Notes under the pieces: model-generated
The model's input: only the letters and a program-made list of their open reading frames with translations
Databases searched by the model: none
What the model was told of the DNA's origin: nothing
Shown: positions 34,350-46,020 of the stretch, one piece after another
How positions within the stretch are numbered: position 1 is the stretch's first letter
How the letters are laid out: every line of letters begins with the position of its first letter
Source of the DNA: Cladophialophora immunda
Lineage: Eukaryota; Ascomycota; Eurotiomycetes; Chaetothyriales; Herpotrichiellaceae
Reading direction: 5' to 3'
Assembly (NCBI RefSeq): GCF_000835495.1
Contig: NW_015622543.1
Coordinates: 5,568,619-5,632,618, forward strand
Length of the DNA stretch: 64,000 bases
Program-made: the position numbers and the translations under genes

Positions 34350-35702
34350 TCACCACCTCTTTGATTCATCACCCCCCCTCCATTCCTTCTCCGTGTAACC
34401 AAGACGACGTTTGACATCTATTACCGTCTCCTCATCACCTGTGTTCTTGCCAATATTGTCGGATAACTTGATTGCCGGTCTGCCGCCCGCCTTGGACAAC
34501 TTGATGACGATATTCATTGGTTTGGATTTGGTTTCAGGGTTCGACTTGTGCTTATAGTCGTTGGTGAAGAATGTGCCTACCCCAAAGGAAGGCTTGAACC
34601 CGCTGGCTTCTGCCAATGCTCGGTATTCGATGCATTTTTCCACGTTGAGTGCGTCTGAGAACACAATACTCTTGTTGGCCACCCCTATTGACTTGTAGAA
34701 GGCATCAGCGTTCTTGATATATTCTTTGGGATCTCCAGAGTCCTGTCTGATGCCTGCAAAAACTTCAGCGTAGGAAGGCTGATCGGTCGCCGGATGGCTT
34801 TCGTCGGTGTACCCGGTCGAATTGTCGCGCGAGGCCGACGTCCGGGCCGGTATCCGTTTCTTGAACGCCTTGAAGAAATCGGGCGTGCCGAACGTATCTG
34901 TGAGTGCAATGCCTAGAACTCCCTTGCCAAAGCAGTCCAGCCAATATCGGAGGCCATTTTCATTAGCATGTTCGTAGTCACCCGTAAGGGCGGCGATGCC
35001 CATGTACCACTCGTGTGCCACTGTCCCAACCGGTGGGATGCTGTACTTCATCGCAAAGTACACATTGCTCGTGCCCGACAGCTTTCCAGGCAGGTCTTTC
35101 TCGTGTGAAGCTCTTACTAGACCTTTGATCACGAGATCTTGGGAGTGGAAATCGCGTCTCCTCCGAGAGCCGAATTCCGAAACAACGCAGCCTGCGCTGA
35201 ATAGCCGCACTCCTTTCTCGTATGCCTGCTCCTCTTGTCCGTCGTAATCCCAGTCCCTATCAATGAACTTGAAGTATGCTTGACTCGTCAGGGCAAGGAG
35301 GGGGATTTCATAGAGGATTGTCTCGACCCACAAGCCCGAGACGGTAATGTGGAGGTCTCCGTACGGTCCATCGACTGGCTTGAATTCGAGATGTACTTGC
35401 TCATTGGGTCGGAGTTGAAACTTCTGTAGGTACTCCAAGTAGTCGGCGGTCAGGTATGGACAGTGCTTTCTGAGAAATTGCAACTCTTGCTGTTCGAGTG
35501 TGATATTCCCCAACTTCGCAATCTGTTCTCGCAGCCAGGCGACGGCTTCTAGATCCAATCGCATCTGCGGAGTGCGATTCGTGAATTTATATTCGACATC
35601 GACCGAAGGAAAGTACTTGAGGATCGCACATTGCATCGTCAGCTTGTAAAGGTCGGTATCCAGGAAAGAGAAGACGCCTTCTGGCAGCTTTGGTTGTGCC
35701 AT
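34350..35702 (-). CDS. NPT1: Nicotinate phosphoribosyltransferase
   Basis: Intronless. The ATG at 35702 (MAQPKLPEG) is used because the four extra upstream codons begin with GTG; this gives 450 aa. Family blocks: LDTDLYKLTMQCAI, FTNRTPQ, EIPLLALTSQAYFK, FGSRRRRDF, the phosphorylated-His motif VGTVAHEWYMG (His at about 230), LTDTFGTPDFF and DSGDPKEYI, and a C-terminal KLSDNIGKNTG. It makes nicotinate mononucleotide from nicotinate and PRPP with ATP, the first step of the Preiss-Handler NAD salvage route, in cytosol and nucleus. It is full length with all blocks present. Confidence 0.96.
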   Translation of the reverse strand: MAQPKLPEGVFSFLDTDLYKLTMQCAILKYFPSVDVEYKFTNRTPQMRLDLEAVAWLREQIAKLGNITLEQQELQFLRKHCPYLTADYLEYLQKFQLRPNEQVHLEFKPVDGPYGDLHITVSGLWVETILYEIPLLALTSQAYFKFIDRDWDYDGQEEQAYEKGVRLFSAGCVVSEFGSRRRRDFHSQDLVIKGLVRASHEKDLPGKLSGTSNVYFAMKYSIPPVGTVAHEWYMGIAALTGDYEHANENGLRYWLDCFGKGVLGIALTDTFGTPDFFKAFKKRIPARTSASRDNSTGYTDESHPATDQPSYAEVFAGIRQDSGDPKEYIKNADAFYKSIGVANKSIVFSDALNVEKCIEYRALAEASGFKPSFGVGTFFTNDYKHKSNPETKSKPMNIVIKLSKAGGRPAIKLSDNIGKNTGDEETVIDVKRRLGYTEKEWRGGDESKRW

Positions 35703-37211
35703 CTTGACAAGCACGAGACCAGCCCAACAAAGACCACATCTGAGAGCTGGAGGAGAGGGTTTGTGAGTCTGCCTCTAGGCTTCTAATATGCAGCCGCCTG
35801 GGAAGCGGAAGGTACGTAGCACAAGGTCCAGCAGAGACCGTAGTGCAGCGACAATGTCAGTGTTTGATGGGAGACTGCGCAGGCACTTCCTCCAGAGACG
35901 ACGTGTGACATAATGTCGCAGATAAAGCGACCGCCACTGTTTAGCCGATCGCTGTTCCCCGCATACGGAGTACCCCCCCTCAAGCATTTAACTATTGACT
36001 TTATCCGCGCCCTCCCTAAGCATTCTATGGAAGTCTAACGAAATCTCAATGACCGCTGCAGACCATTTGCTTCATGTCCTGTGGAAATATGTATCTCTCA
36101 ATTCCTAGGGTCACAGGATGAACACTGGCGGACTAAGATGTGTTCTTCAACGCAACTTACAAACGCTGCAACTGTCTGCCTGAAATCAATGTCATCAGCG
36201 GCCCGTTATCCGGGCCTTTCTTCTGAATGAGCGCAAGAACCTCCCTTGGACTCTTCTCGCCGTTGGCAATCTTCAAATACGATGGTATTTGCAATGCGCG
36301 TGACATAACGCAGAAAATTCATCCCCGCGCCTTAGCTCAATCCAAACACTAGGTACTGATCCGATGCTGCACGGAACGAGCAACGCGAAGTTCGGCCCCC
36401 AAAGCCCTAGTTGTCTGGATGCCAACAGGGCCGGAGTTGGTGACAGCTTAGCGAAGACGCCCAAGAAATACAAGATACGAGTACTTGAGGGAGCCTCACC
36501 AATCCATCCTCTTGCGTCTGCCCACATTCATGAGCTTCATACTGTGCACCACAGCCAGCAGAAGAATATCCACAAGCTCTGGGGATTGCAAAGGCGTGTG
36601 CCAGCTAATCTGAGTCTCTAATGAGGGAATGAAGGATGGTTGAAAAGTGACGCTGGTAGTCCGCTATTGGCGAAGGAAGAGCAATGCCTTCGAAGTTTTA
36701 CGCCCATCTCCCCTACTCCCACTCTCAGGAAGAATGGCCTGATCCACAGATATACCTCCATTGTTCCCCCCGGTCCTCTGAAAGGTCTTGCGCGAAACAA
36801 CCATGCCTGATCTTGAGCAGCTTCGTGTAACTGCTACATCATGGCTACGGATGATACCCCTGTCCGCTCTCTGAATCTGCTGACTTGTGGGCGGCCACAG
36901 GGGGATTTGCTAGAGGCAAAGTACACCGCCGGACTCTTTATTTTCTTTGCACCATGGGTTGATGTACTCGCCTGTGTTCCAACGAGCAGGGCGTTGCCTG
37001 TGCGCCACCTAGCACACTAGAGATGCCTCTTCCTTAAGTACTCGGACGGGAAGGTATAATATTGTTCGAGTCCCCTCCTCTCTGTTTCTTTTCTCTCTCT
37101 CTCGCTTTCTTCACGCACTGCACCAGGCTCTGGTTCTCAATCTCTCTCATCTGAGCCATTTTCTCGTCTTCTTCTGCCATTCTCATTCTCTGTACTCTTG
37201 TCTTCAAGATC
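35703..37211. other. Upstream region, no gene seen
   Basis: 1.5 kb between divergent starts. A pyrimidine-rich CT tract at about 37075-37200 precedes the candidate gene at 37212, as in fungal promoters. The minus-strand frame across this tract is rich in Lys/Glu/Arg only because of it. Confidence 0.4.
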
Positions 37212-37545
37212 ATGTCGTCGGCACCCAACACAAGTCCCGCGAGTGGGAGGAGCACGCACAAGAGCATGGCTGTCTCGTGCACAGGAGTTGATGATGCTGT
37301 TGCGGCTGGCGTGGGCGGCGCAGGTCAGTTTCAAGCACAGTCTTCCTACCTGGGATCATATTCTGAAGCGTGGCTCAGATTCCTCTCCGGAGGGCGTGTC
37401 CAGCCCACTTCTTCGCTATACCAACTCTCCAGCTGGGAGCGATCCATGGCATCCCAACCGGGCTGACCGCAAGCACTTTAATCACCTTATTGCCGAAGTT
37501 GATGCCATCCTATCTGCAGTCGAGGGTATTGGCGCAGGGTACTGA
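37212..37545 (+). CDS. Candidate two-exon small gene, 92 aa, unknown function
   Basis: Exons 37212-37323 and 37379-37545 join to a frame of exactly 93 codons. The donor is CAG/GTCAGT and the acceptor GGCTCAG; the 55-nt intron is the size typical of this genome. The start MSSAPNTSPASG has a good context (AAGATCATGTCG) behind a long CT-rich leader. The second exon carries the most protein-like part: LLRYTNSPAGSDPWHPNRAD then RKHFNHLIAEVDAILSAVEG, predicted helical. Neither exon is convincing alone, but together they make a coherent polar N-terminus and amphipathic C-terminal helix. No known family is recognised. Confidence 0.45.
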
Positions 37546-38184
37546 TTTCACCGGCGGGAAAGTGTCAATCTCTGGGAGACCCCTCCAAGTTCATGGCTGG
37601 CCTGCGATCTGAATTTCTCTGGTCTTGTATTTTGAGGTTGCAGGATTATTACCCCGCATGCGATCTCGCGTGCCCCTCTTGATCACGAAAATCCCTCATC
37701 TTACCAAAAATCGTGGTGTTGATGGTTGGTCGTGGTCATTGTGCGCTCACCATGCACCCTTGGTGGCAGGCAAGTCCCCGTGGAGTCCTGGCTGGTCTGC
37801 CATCACCTTCATGGTAAAACTGCAGGATCGTCGAGTTATCAATGAGACATACTAGAATATGTGTTCTGAGGTGATTTTGAAGTGGTGTTGACTTTATTGT
37901 CGTGTTGCGTTGGGCTTTTGCTGGAGGTGGTGTAACGGTTGGAGCTGTGATGTGGTTGCAGGCCAAGTGGCCAGACCACAAAAGCGCTGCAGCCAAACTT
38001 CAAGAAAACGGGGGGATCAATCTGGCGTGGAGCAGCGCTGACGCCCCGACTAGTGTGGGCATAGTCCGAGCAGTCTGACAGGGTTAGCCGTCTGCACTAC
38101 TGGTCAGACAAGGTTGATTTTCGGATACTACAACGATCAACTGGGGTTTCAGCGCTACAACAAACCCTCATATCACCTAGATCA

Positions 38185-38255
38185 ATACTATAGTAGGCTG
38201 GAGAAACTGCTTATTATATCTGGGTAGCTTAATTTTTGCGCACTTACTATAGTAT
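38185..38255. repeat. Small inverted-repeat element
   Basis: ATACTATAGTA at 38185-38195 and TACTATAGTAT at 38245-38255 are inverted copies about 50 bp apart, extending by one more matching base (G/C) after a gap. The unit itself is palindromic. This could be a tiny MITE-like remnant or a hairpin; no target duplication is obvious. Confidence 0.35.
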
Positions 38256-38559
38256 CAGTCGTGAGAAGGAGTTGATTTTAGTCCGCAGAATGAACTTGTG
38301 TCAGTGTCTTGATTTACATGTTATTTTGTGTCAGACTGAATAGGGTTTACCTAAATTGCCGCCGAGCCGCTTGGTCGTGTGCGCGTGGCCTTCAGGAAAC
38401 CATCCAACCTCACGGAACACTGTTGCGCTTTCTAGCGCTATTTCATCCTGTTGAGCGAAGCGAAAACAGGTATACGGGGCAAAAATTTCCAAAAAGCCGC
38501 GGATCTGATTGGTCGGGAAGAATAAACTCATCCGATTGGTGAATTTCTGTTACAGTCAC

Positions 38560-38990
38560 GTGGTATTAAACTATCTGACCAATCACGTAGTAGACTCAAA
38601 TTTCGCGCTTTCTGCGCCATCGCCGTCACAATAATAACACACTCGCAATCGCCGATTATTTCACCATTGAGATTTCGTCCTATTCTATCTCCTTAAAGGG
38701 CTCTTATTTAAGTGCTAACTACCTCATCTCCTTGACTAAAATACTCGTAAGTGGCGCGCTACCTAATCCGTTTAAGCCTCCGGGAATACCTCCTCTATAT
38801 AAGTAGGTACCTCCTAATCGACCTAATCCTTAATCGAATACCCATAAAACCTACTCCGACTGTGGCTAACTCAAGCCTAAGGAAGACTTTAAGCCTAAGC
38901 GAGGCAATAAGGAGACAGCTCGCAAGTATTGACTCAACAGGTTGCCTTAGGGAAGGTTTACTCTACCCTACAGCACTATTTTTCAGTATT
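38560..38990 (+). mobile_element. Degenerate pogo/Fot1-like transposon remnant (tentative)
   Basis: The base composition shifts to many TAA, CTA and TTA triplets, as in decayed or RIP-mutated fungal DNA transposons. In one frame around 38890-38965 the residues KRGNKETARKY, stop, LNR, GRF resemble the helix-turn-helix N-terminus of pogo/Fot1 transposases (ARKY..NR.TLGRRF type), interrupted by TGA and TAG. No transposase core follows, because the 3' end of the MDR gene begins at 39027. Call rests on short similarity from memory and composition. Confidence 0.3.
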
Positions 38991-39026
38991 CTGCTTGACT
39001 ATTCCAGCAACTCTATCGAACTGCAC

Positions 39027-40194
39027 TCAGAAAGTCACCACCACCTTCGACCCCGACACCCCTGCTCGCAACTTATCAACAGCCCTCTGGATATGTTCGA
39101 CGCCGTGGCCGACAACATCCGACGGCGGCGCCGGCTGGATCAGACCTTGCTCGAGCGCCCGCGGCAGGAAATCTCCGTATATTGCTTTCCCGAGCGCCTT
39201 GTCTTGCAGGAGGATCGACACGGCGTAGACTTGTGCGGATCAGCTTAGCAGTAGTGGACAGATGATAGCACATGCGGTGTTGCGAACTTACTGCCGTTGG
39301 CTTGCACGGTGGCCGGAAGTTCCTCGACGGGTGGCAGCACCGACGCCATCTTGCCCCCCCCCAGCTGAGCTAGGACCTGTGCGACGTTCAACTGTGTATC
39401 CCTCTTCGCAACAGCTGGAAAGAAGACTCCAAATCAGTGTCCGGCCGGCCTGATAGATGCCATTGTAGTATCAAGACTTGAGACTTACCATCAAAAGCGC
39501 CGCGACAGGTATACTTTTGCAACGCGGCCGTCAAGTCCCCCACGATGCCCGGACTCGAGTGGTCAAAGACCTCGCTCGCGCCCAGCTTCTTGCACAAGTC
39601 AAAGTTCCGCGGCGAAGCCGTCGCTATGACTGTATACTGGGCGGCCACAGCCAACTGGATCGCGGTGGCGCCGACGCTGGAACTGCCGCCCCAGACGAGG
39701 ATCGCCTCATTCCCAGGCGAGCCCTTCTCCGTCGCGTCCACGGGAGACCTGAGACCCAGCCGAGCCTCGTGGAACAAGCCGATGCTGGCGGTCGAGATGG
39801 CCAGCGGCAGGACACTCGCCTCTTCATACTTCATCCCGTCGGGGATCACGGTGCACCCCACGGTCGGGACGACGGTGTACTCCTGGAACCCGCCGTGCTT
39901 GGGCTCATTGGTAGCCAGGCCGATGGCGTGCGCGAGCACCCGCTGGCCCTTTTTGAACCGCATGACCCCCTCGCCGACCTCGACGACGTCGCCGGCGACG
40001 TCGTTGCCGAGGATCCTGGGCAGTGGCCCGGCCGGAAAGGCGCCGTACTGCATCATCCAGTCGACGGGATTCATGGCGACTGCGCGGTTCTTCACGAGGA
40101 CTTCATCGGGGCCCGGCTTGCCGACCTCAGAGGGTCCGACCTCTAGCGGCGAGTTTACTTCGCGGAGCCATGCGGCGCGGTTTGTCAACGCCAT
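39027..40194 (-). CDS. MDR-family zinc-free oxidoreductase (enoyl reductase-like)
   Basis: Three exons (40194-39489, 39414-39292, 39229-39027) give 343 aa from the ATG at 40194 (MALTNRAAWLRE). Seen: the GroES-like N-domain (VAMNPVDWMMQYGAFP, LGNDVAGDVVEVGEGV), the nucleotide loop VWGGSSSVGATAIQLA, and a C-terminal HIQRAVDKLRAGVSGSKVVV. Catalytic and structural zinc cysteines of alcohol dehydrogenases are absent, so it belongs with quinone/enoyl reductases. Fungal proteins of this type act as stand-alone trans-enoyl reductases (LovC-like) or toxin-detoxifying reductases; no PKS is near, so the latter or unknown is likelier. The stop is next to the transposon-like debris. Confidence 0.9.
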
Positions 40195-42356
40195 GGCGGA
40201 CACTGTTGTGGTGTTGTGTCTCCTTATGTCTTCAGACAACGCGAGCCAATAATCCAGATCACCCTTGTAGAAATAGCCCACTGAGATAGATCTCGGTATC
40301 CAGCGATGATATATGTATTTGTAATAAACACACAAGGCTGTTATATCATAATTTATACCAGGTACCTTAAAGATCTCCACAAAATCAGGCCCGCTGAATG
40401 TGGTGGGCCTGACATCATCCATCGCCCATCATGCACGGTCTGGCATGGCAGACGGACTCAATGACAGCATTGAGTAATTAGAAGCCTCACTCACATTGGC
40501 AGCCACAGTGACGGATGCACTCGTGTTCTTTCTCGCTGCCCACTCTCTGTACTCCATTCCTGCTTAGTAAACCATCACTCACGGCTTGAATAGGGTAACG
40601 ATACCGGCTAATGAGATCGGTCTATCATTTGCGTACTACTCGTGCATAAGAGAAGTGGAGTACGTCCGGAACAAGTAACTCATTGGAAGCGTCAAAGGCT
40701 TCCAGCTCTCTTGAGGCCTCAGCAGTCCGTGTGCAGCGCTACTGACACTAGGACCAATGGCAAGTTTGCTCAGGCGACACAACGCGAGCCTTCTGTTTCC
40801 GTTTCAAGGGAACCTCTCCACTGCTTTTGAGCATCCTGTGAGCTGGGTCCTGTACCAAGTGAATCCCAATATATGCGAGTTCCAGAGATCGTTCTTGCCT
40901 TCCTGCAACTAGAACGCCTGTAATTTCTCTATTCTTGTTGGGATTCCTGCTCAGCCGGCTGGTCTCCAAGGCCTGTGGTTGACTGGGAAGAAGCCATCAT
41001 TGCCGTGCTTGTATCAGTCGGCGCAGTGCTCCCCCTGCTTTCAGCATTTTATTGAGTACCGAGTACCTCATCCTGAACCAGTTATGGCCTTGGCTTGTCA
41101 CGCTGTATCCCACTATCGTGCCGGCCATACTTTTGCAGTCCCGTTTGTTTGTAGTTGATCGATCACGGAAACTGGGGAGGCGACACACCCATTTCGAGTG
41201 GCAGGAATTCCGAGAACACTGCGGACATTGGGCAGTGTTATTCCATACAAATTCGGAGGAGCTTTTGGGGAGTTCCTTGCATGTCTCTGGGGTGATCTCA
41301 ATGGCAACATTTGCTTCAGACAAATATTCGACAACACGCTTGAATCTGGATACGAGTTCATTCTTCAAATCACGAGACGTCAAACACAGCACCAACGGCG
41401 TAGATAAGGTGATGCGAATTCGTTGGATCAAATCGCGGGGTTGCAGTGACCGAATCAAGCCGCTCAAGGTTGGTACGAGTATTTATTGCACAGCCACGTC
41501 TAGCATTGACGCGCCAGGATCCTGATAGGCAATCGGAGCCACTCGCCAAATTGCATCTTGTCGATCCACACTGCGATCAGCATCGCACCCGTGCTCTTAC
41601 TGGTGTTTTTGGATTGCGAGCGGCATTGCAAGGTTCACTCGAGGCAGGAGATAGGTATTGTGTCTCTCGTGGTCAGCGGACGGAGGGTCGTTCAAAGGAG
41701 GATGTTTGTCACAAAGAGTGCGGTGTCGTAGGAAACATGAAGCTCAAATGGACCGAGGGGACCTCATTATGAGACGGACGGCGGCAGATGCCGCAACTGC
41801 AGCAGGTGGGAGGCGTTTGGTGAGGGAGGAAGATGGTTGGAGGAAGCAGGACAAGGGGGTGACGGCCATGAAGCTCTATCATTGGCACATAACAAGCTGG
41901 GCGTCGCCCCTTTTCCCGGATTGGTTCGACGACGCGTTTCACCTTGATGCCGGGATCCCTTCTCTCCTCTCGCATGCTCCGTCTTCCTGCAGCAAGACAT
42001 GCTCTGAGCCTCTGATAGACCTTCTCTCGCGTCCTCGCAGTCAACCTCTCCTTCTCCTCTTCGAGCTGCACGCTTTGTGTCGCCCGTTGCCGCTCCTTTT
42101 GCTCTTGAGTCTCTCTTTTGCCAACTCGCCGTCGCGCTGTGCTGCGACGCGCCCTCACACTCATTTACGATTTACCATTGTGTTTTGCATACAATCACCG
42201 GAAGTCCGAGCTTCACAAATTCCCCTGCGCCACTCGCCCGTCACTGGCAAGACCCGGAGTCACCCACATCGTCCCTCGAGCAAGACCTGAGTGTGCTCTG
42301 ATCTACTCTTTGTTCTTGAACAAAGTCCATAACAGGCAATAAACCCATCTGAAGCC
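40195..42356. other. Long divergent intergenic, no gene seen
   Basis: 2.2 kb between the MDR gene and the GH16 gene. The last 350 bp before 42357 are CT-rich, typical of the leader of a highly expressed wall gene. No supported frame is found. Confidence 0.45.
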
Positions 42357-43690
42357 ATGTATTCCTTCCGGACGACGTCTCTGGCCCTCCTCTCCTTACT
42401 CACCACCGCCCTCGCTCAGACTTTCACATCATGCAATCCCTTGGAGCGGACAGATTGCCCGCCCAACACCGCGCTCGGCGTCAGCAATTACTCGATTGAT
42501 TTCACCCAATATACCATGTCGGACAAGGTGTGGAACGTCACTGCTGGCGCCATCAATTATGCAGACGACGGTGCCGAGTTTACAATCAACCAGCGTGGCC
42601 AGTCACCCACCGTCCAGACAAACTTCTATCTATTCTTTGGTCAAGTCGAGGTTATCATGAAGGTCGCCAAGGGTCAAGGCATCGTGTCTTCGATTGTTTT
42701 GCAATCGCAGGATCTGGATGAGGTGGACTGGGAATTTATTGGAGGGAACAACTCATATGTTGAAACCAACTTCTTCAGCAAGGGCAATCAGACCGACTAC
42801 GGCAACGCCATCTGGTATCCCATCAATGATCCTCAAAATGAGTGGCACAATTACACCTTGGACTGGTCGCATGAAAAACTAGATTGGATCGTCGACGGAA
42901 ACGTCATTCGCACTCTGACATATGATGAGGCCAACGGTGGGCTCAAATTCCCCCAGACTCCCTGCGACCTCAGACTCGGCATTTGGGCGGGTGGTGATCC
43001 CAAGGAGCCGGAGGGCACCATCCAATGGGCCGGTGGCGAGACCAATTACGACGATGTTCCCTTCACCATGGCTGTGAAGTCCGTCCGAGTATCCGACGCC
43101 AGCAGAGGTACTCAGTACGTCTATGGCGACACCTCTGGAAGCTGGCAGAGCATCAAGATTCTCAAGTATGGATGACTTCCCCCCCTTTTCAAGGCTGGAA
43201 GCAAGGCTGATATTTTCTCTCTAGTGACACCAAACCCATCCAACTCGACGGCGAAAACAGCCAATCCAGTACGCAATCCGTAGAACAGAAGTGGAACGGC
43301 CTGCCCCAGAAGACCAAGTACATCATCATCGCCGTCGTCTGCGGCGTCGCGGCGCTCTGCATCCTCATCTTCGCGTTCTGCTGCATCCGCCAGCGCCGCG
43401 CCGGCAAACACGAGAAACTCGTCGAGGACGCCAAGTACGAAAAGATCACCGCCGAGGTCATGGCCTACCGCGCCGACATGTCCCGGATGCGGGCCGAGCA
43501 GAAGATGATGGGGACCAGCGTCCACATCAGCCCCGTGAGTCCCATGGGCGGCAACGCCGGGGCCTCGCTCCAGGGCTACGGCCATGCGTCGCCGATGATG
43601 GGTGGCGCGAGAAGCCCGAACCCGGGCTACGGGTACGCGAGCAGCGGGTACGCAAGCAGCGGATATTCGCGAGGCTATCAGAAATATTGA
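42357..43690 (+). CDS. Crh-like GH16 cell-wall transglycosidase with membrane anchor
   Basis: Two exons (42357-43165, 43225-43690) give 424 aa. A signal peptide (residues 1-20, ending ALA/QTF) leads to a GH16 domain with the catalytic motif DEVDWEFIGG (Glu122 nucleophile, Asp124, Glu126 acid/base) and partners VETNFFSKG and WHNYTLDW. This is the Crh1/Utr2 type that links chitin to beta-glucan in the fungal wall. After splicing, the tail has one transmembrane helix (about 302-324, YIIIAVVCGVAALCILIF), a CCIRQRR stop-transfer and a cytosolic tail ending in tandem GYASSGYASSGYSRGY. Many Crh proteins are GPI-anchored and some, like this one, keep a true membrane span. Confidence 0.93.
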
Positions 43691-43930
43691 TGAATGGGGA
43701 AGATCGTCGGAAGCGGGGCTGGGGTGATATCTGGAACTGGAGGGGTGAGAGTGCCTGCAGTTACATTGTAAGATAAACGAGACTAGCAAGATGAGTGGAA
43801 AGGCGCGTGTTTAACTGCATTTCATTTTTTTGAGCGTTCGGCTTACGCCGGCTCCAATGTTTCATTGTTTGTACAGCTCATTGCTTCATTTGCTCATGTC
43901 TCTCGTTCCAGGGCGATTCTCTCCACCCGT

Positions 43931-45303
43931 TTAAAGGCCCATGTTGGCCATATTGCGCTCTAGCTGCGCAGTCTCCTTGCTTGACTCCTTTGTATCCTTG
44001 GAGTCTTTCTTGCCCAAGCGAATCATCTGGCTCAGCTTGGTCTTGACGCCCTTTCCGGCCGCATTGCCACTCCCGCTTGGTTCGTCGGGAACCACCTTCC
44101 CGCCCTTCAACGTCACCAGCTTGACCTCTCCTGGCTTGACGACCCTGGCGATCATGGGTTGCGGGCGTGGCTTGGGCTTGGGGCCGCTGACTTTGACGAG
44201 GGACTGCATGTCGTCGGGCAAGTAGAAGCCGGTGTCGATGCACTGTCCGAGGAAGTTGACCTCGACCAGTTTCTTGGGGTCGAACCAGCGGAAGAACGGG
44301 CCAGCGTCGACGGCGAAGTTCATCAGGGTGAGATGGCTTATGGGAAGGTAGCGCATGTTCTCGAGAGGAAGGGTCTCAACCACGTCGATCTGGGCTTGCT
44401 TCATGGCTTGCTGGTCGAGGTACTCTCCGTCGCCGAATTCTTGGTGCAGAATGCCCTTGCCGTGAGAGCCTAGGTATTCGGCTTCGACTTGTTGGTCGGA
44501 GGTGCCGTTATAGGACCATGTCTCGTCGATCTTGCGGTACATTTGCTTGGTGTCTTCATTCATTTCTGGTTCGAGGGCCATTTCAAGGCGAAGCTTGGTG
44601 AGGTTCTTGTTCACCCAACAAGTGGCCCAGATGATGGGTTGATAGGATCGCATCATGCCGTTCAACTGGAGGTAGTGGAGATTGTGGAAGATCTGTAGAG
44701 GCTTCAGGTCTTTGAATGGGAAAATGCCCTTGGAGTCGCCGTCGCTGTTCTCGTCCTCTTCATCATCGTTGATCTCATCCAACTTGATCGGCCAGAACAG
44801 GTCGAGGTTGAGGATTGGGCGATCTTTGTCCAGATGGCGCCAGAGTTGAGGACGGAAATTGACGATGGGCTTGTCGAAGCCGCCGACGTCGACACTAGCC
44901 TCTGGTGAGTCCATGCTTGATGTTGTAGAGACGGGTTGACATACAGAAGATGGGCAAGATTGGAATCAGCCTCAGTTTTGAAGGAAAATTTAGAGAGCTT
45001 TCGGCCATGCCGCACCCCAGGAGAGGTCGCGATCCCAACGCGGTTCCCTCGTGGAGACTCTGCCAGTTTGTCCAAAAGTGAATGTGGGCTTATGGTCGCC
45101 GCTGTGTCAAACGGGCCTTTGCTGGGGGTCAGTTCCTTTGTCAGGCTCTCCATGGGTGCATTTGCCATTGTCCCGCTCGGTGGAAGCTCTTTCATAACAT
45201 CTCCTCGACTTGAACCTCTGTACGGTGTAGGAGGAGCACCTGTTGAGTAAGGAGAGGGCAGCGGTCGTGAGAAGTTCGGGGTGCGCGCAGAGGAAGGTGC
45301 CAT
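43931..45303 (-). CDS. Fungal conserved protein of unknown function
   Basis: The long exon 44915-43931 encodes a soluble, acidic-to-basic protein: LWRHLDKDRPILNLDLFWPI, an acidic patch NDDEEDENSDGD, WATCWVNKNLTKLRLEMALEP (leucine-repeat-like), and a Lys-rich C-terminus ending ERNMANMGL. Upstream, exon 45303-44945 encodes a Ser/Pro-rich low-complexity segment (MAPSSARTPNFSRPLP, then RKLSKFSFKTEADSNLAHLL). Joining them needs a 29-nt GT-AG intron (44944-44916), unusually short, giving 447 aa; otherwise the protein starts at the Met of 44914 (327 aa). No enzymatic motif is recognised. The mid-region resembles an LRR/F-box-companion layout, but this is weak. Confidence 0.7.
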
Positions 45304-46020
45304 GATGGGCGAAGCAGCAAACAAAAATGGCCGGCGAGGAAAACTCCACAGGCTTGATGCATGAAGAACGAGCAAGCAAGACAGACATACTGAGCTGCAG
45401 CGACACAATTTGAAGTCTCGCGCAATATTGGGGAGCGTTGAGCATCTCAGTGCGACCGCTGGGGAGCGTTGCGCTTCGAACCGCGAAACGCGAATAGCAG
45501 CCACCTTTGCTCAGTTACCATTCCCAACCATCGACAAGGCTGTCACGCCCCCCCCGGACGATCGAAAACATCTCATTTTCTTTCAAGACCGTCTAGGTCT
45601 TTATTCCCCTCACGATCTCTGAAGTTTGAGCCATTGACCAGACGTATCTGGACGGTTGTGTGCACCGCTCTCCATAGCTGATCCGTCCAGCACACAATCA
45701 AGGAGCCAGATACTACCGGGCAAGTTCTTACGACGTTTCCCGTTTCAACTCCCTTCGCCGACAATGTGTCTCCTTGGGAAGCAATTTTGCTCATCTAGGT
45801 CAGAGATGTGAGGTTGCTTGGGGCCAAGTGCAGTGGTCGTGCGCTGGGCACGAAGGTGGTCGCGTCTTATCTAATCTCTTGGCTTTCTGTGACGCGCTTC
45901 ACGGCTTGCCAACCATCTCGCAATTACCTTCTTACTGACACTGTTCGAAGTGGGCTGGTGGTGATTTGCACAAGCTGATAATGCTCCCACAAGGAACAGC
46001 ACTGCTCTGCAGCTGCAGCC
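45304..46020. other. Divergent spacer, no gene seen
   Basis: 0.7 kb between two divergent genes of unknown function. The minus-strand frame is open further upstream of 45303, but the added residues are unlike the conserved protein. Confidence 0.4.

Larger units (their letters stand above)
37546..39026. other. Intergenic with transposon-like debris
   Basis: Contains a short inverted repeat (38185-38255) and, from about 38560 to 38990, sequence rich in CTAA/TTAA that differs from its surroundings. Both are annotated separately. No intact gene is seen. Confidence 0.45.

Noticed and set aside
37034..37334. Minus-strand frame with a hydrophobic start and a Lys/Glu/Arg coiled-coil-like tail
   Set aside because: The tail is produced by the CT-rich leader of the plus-strand candidate gene; no independent support.
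38751..39248. 165-codon plus-strand frame
   Set aside because: Its first part is transposon-like debris and its second part is antisense to the MDR exon.
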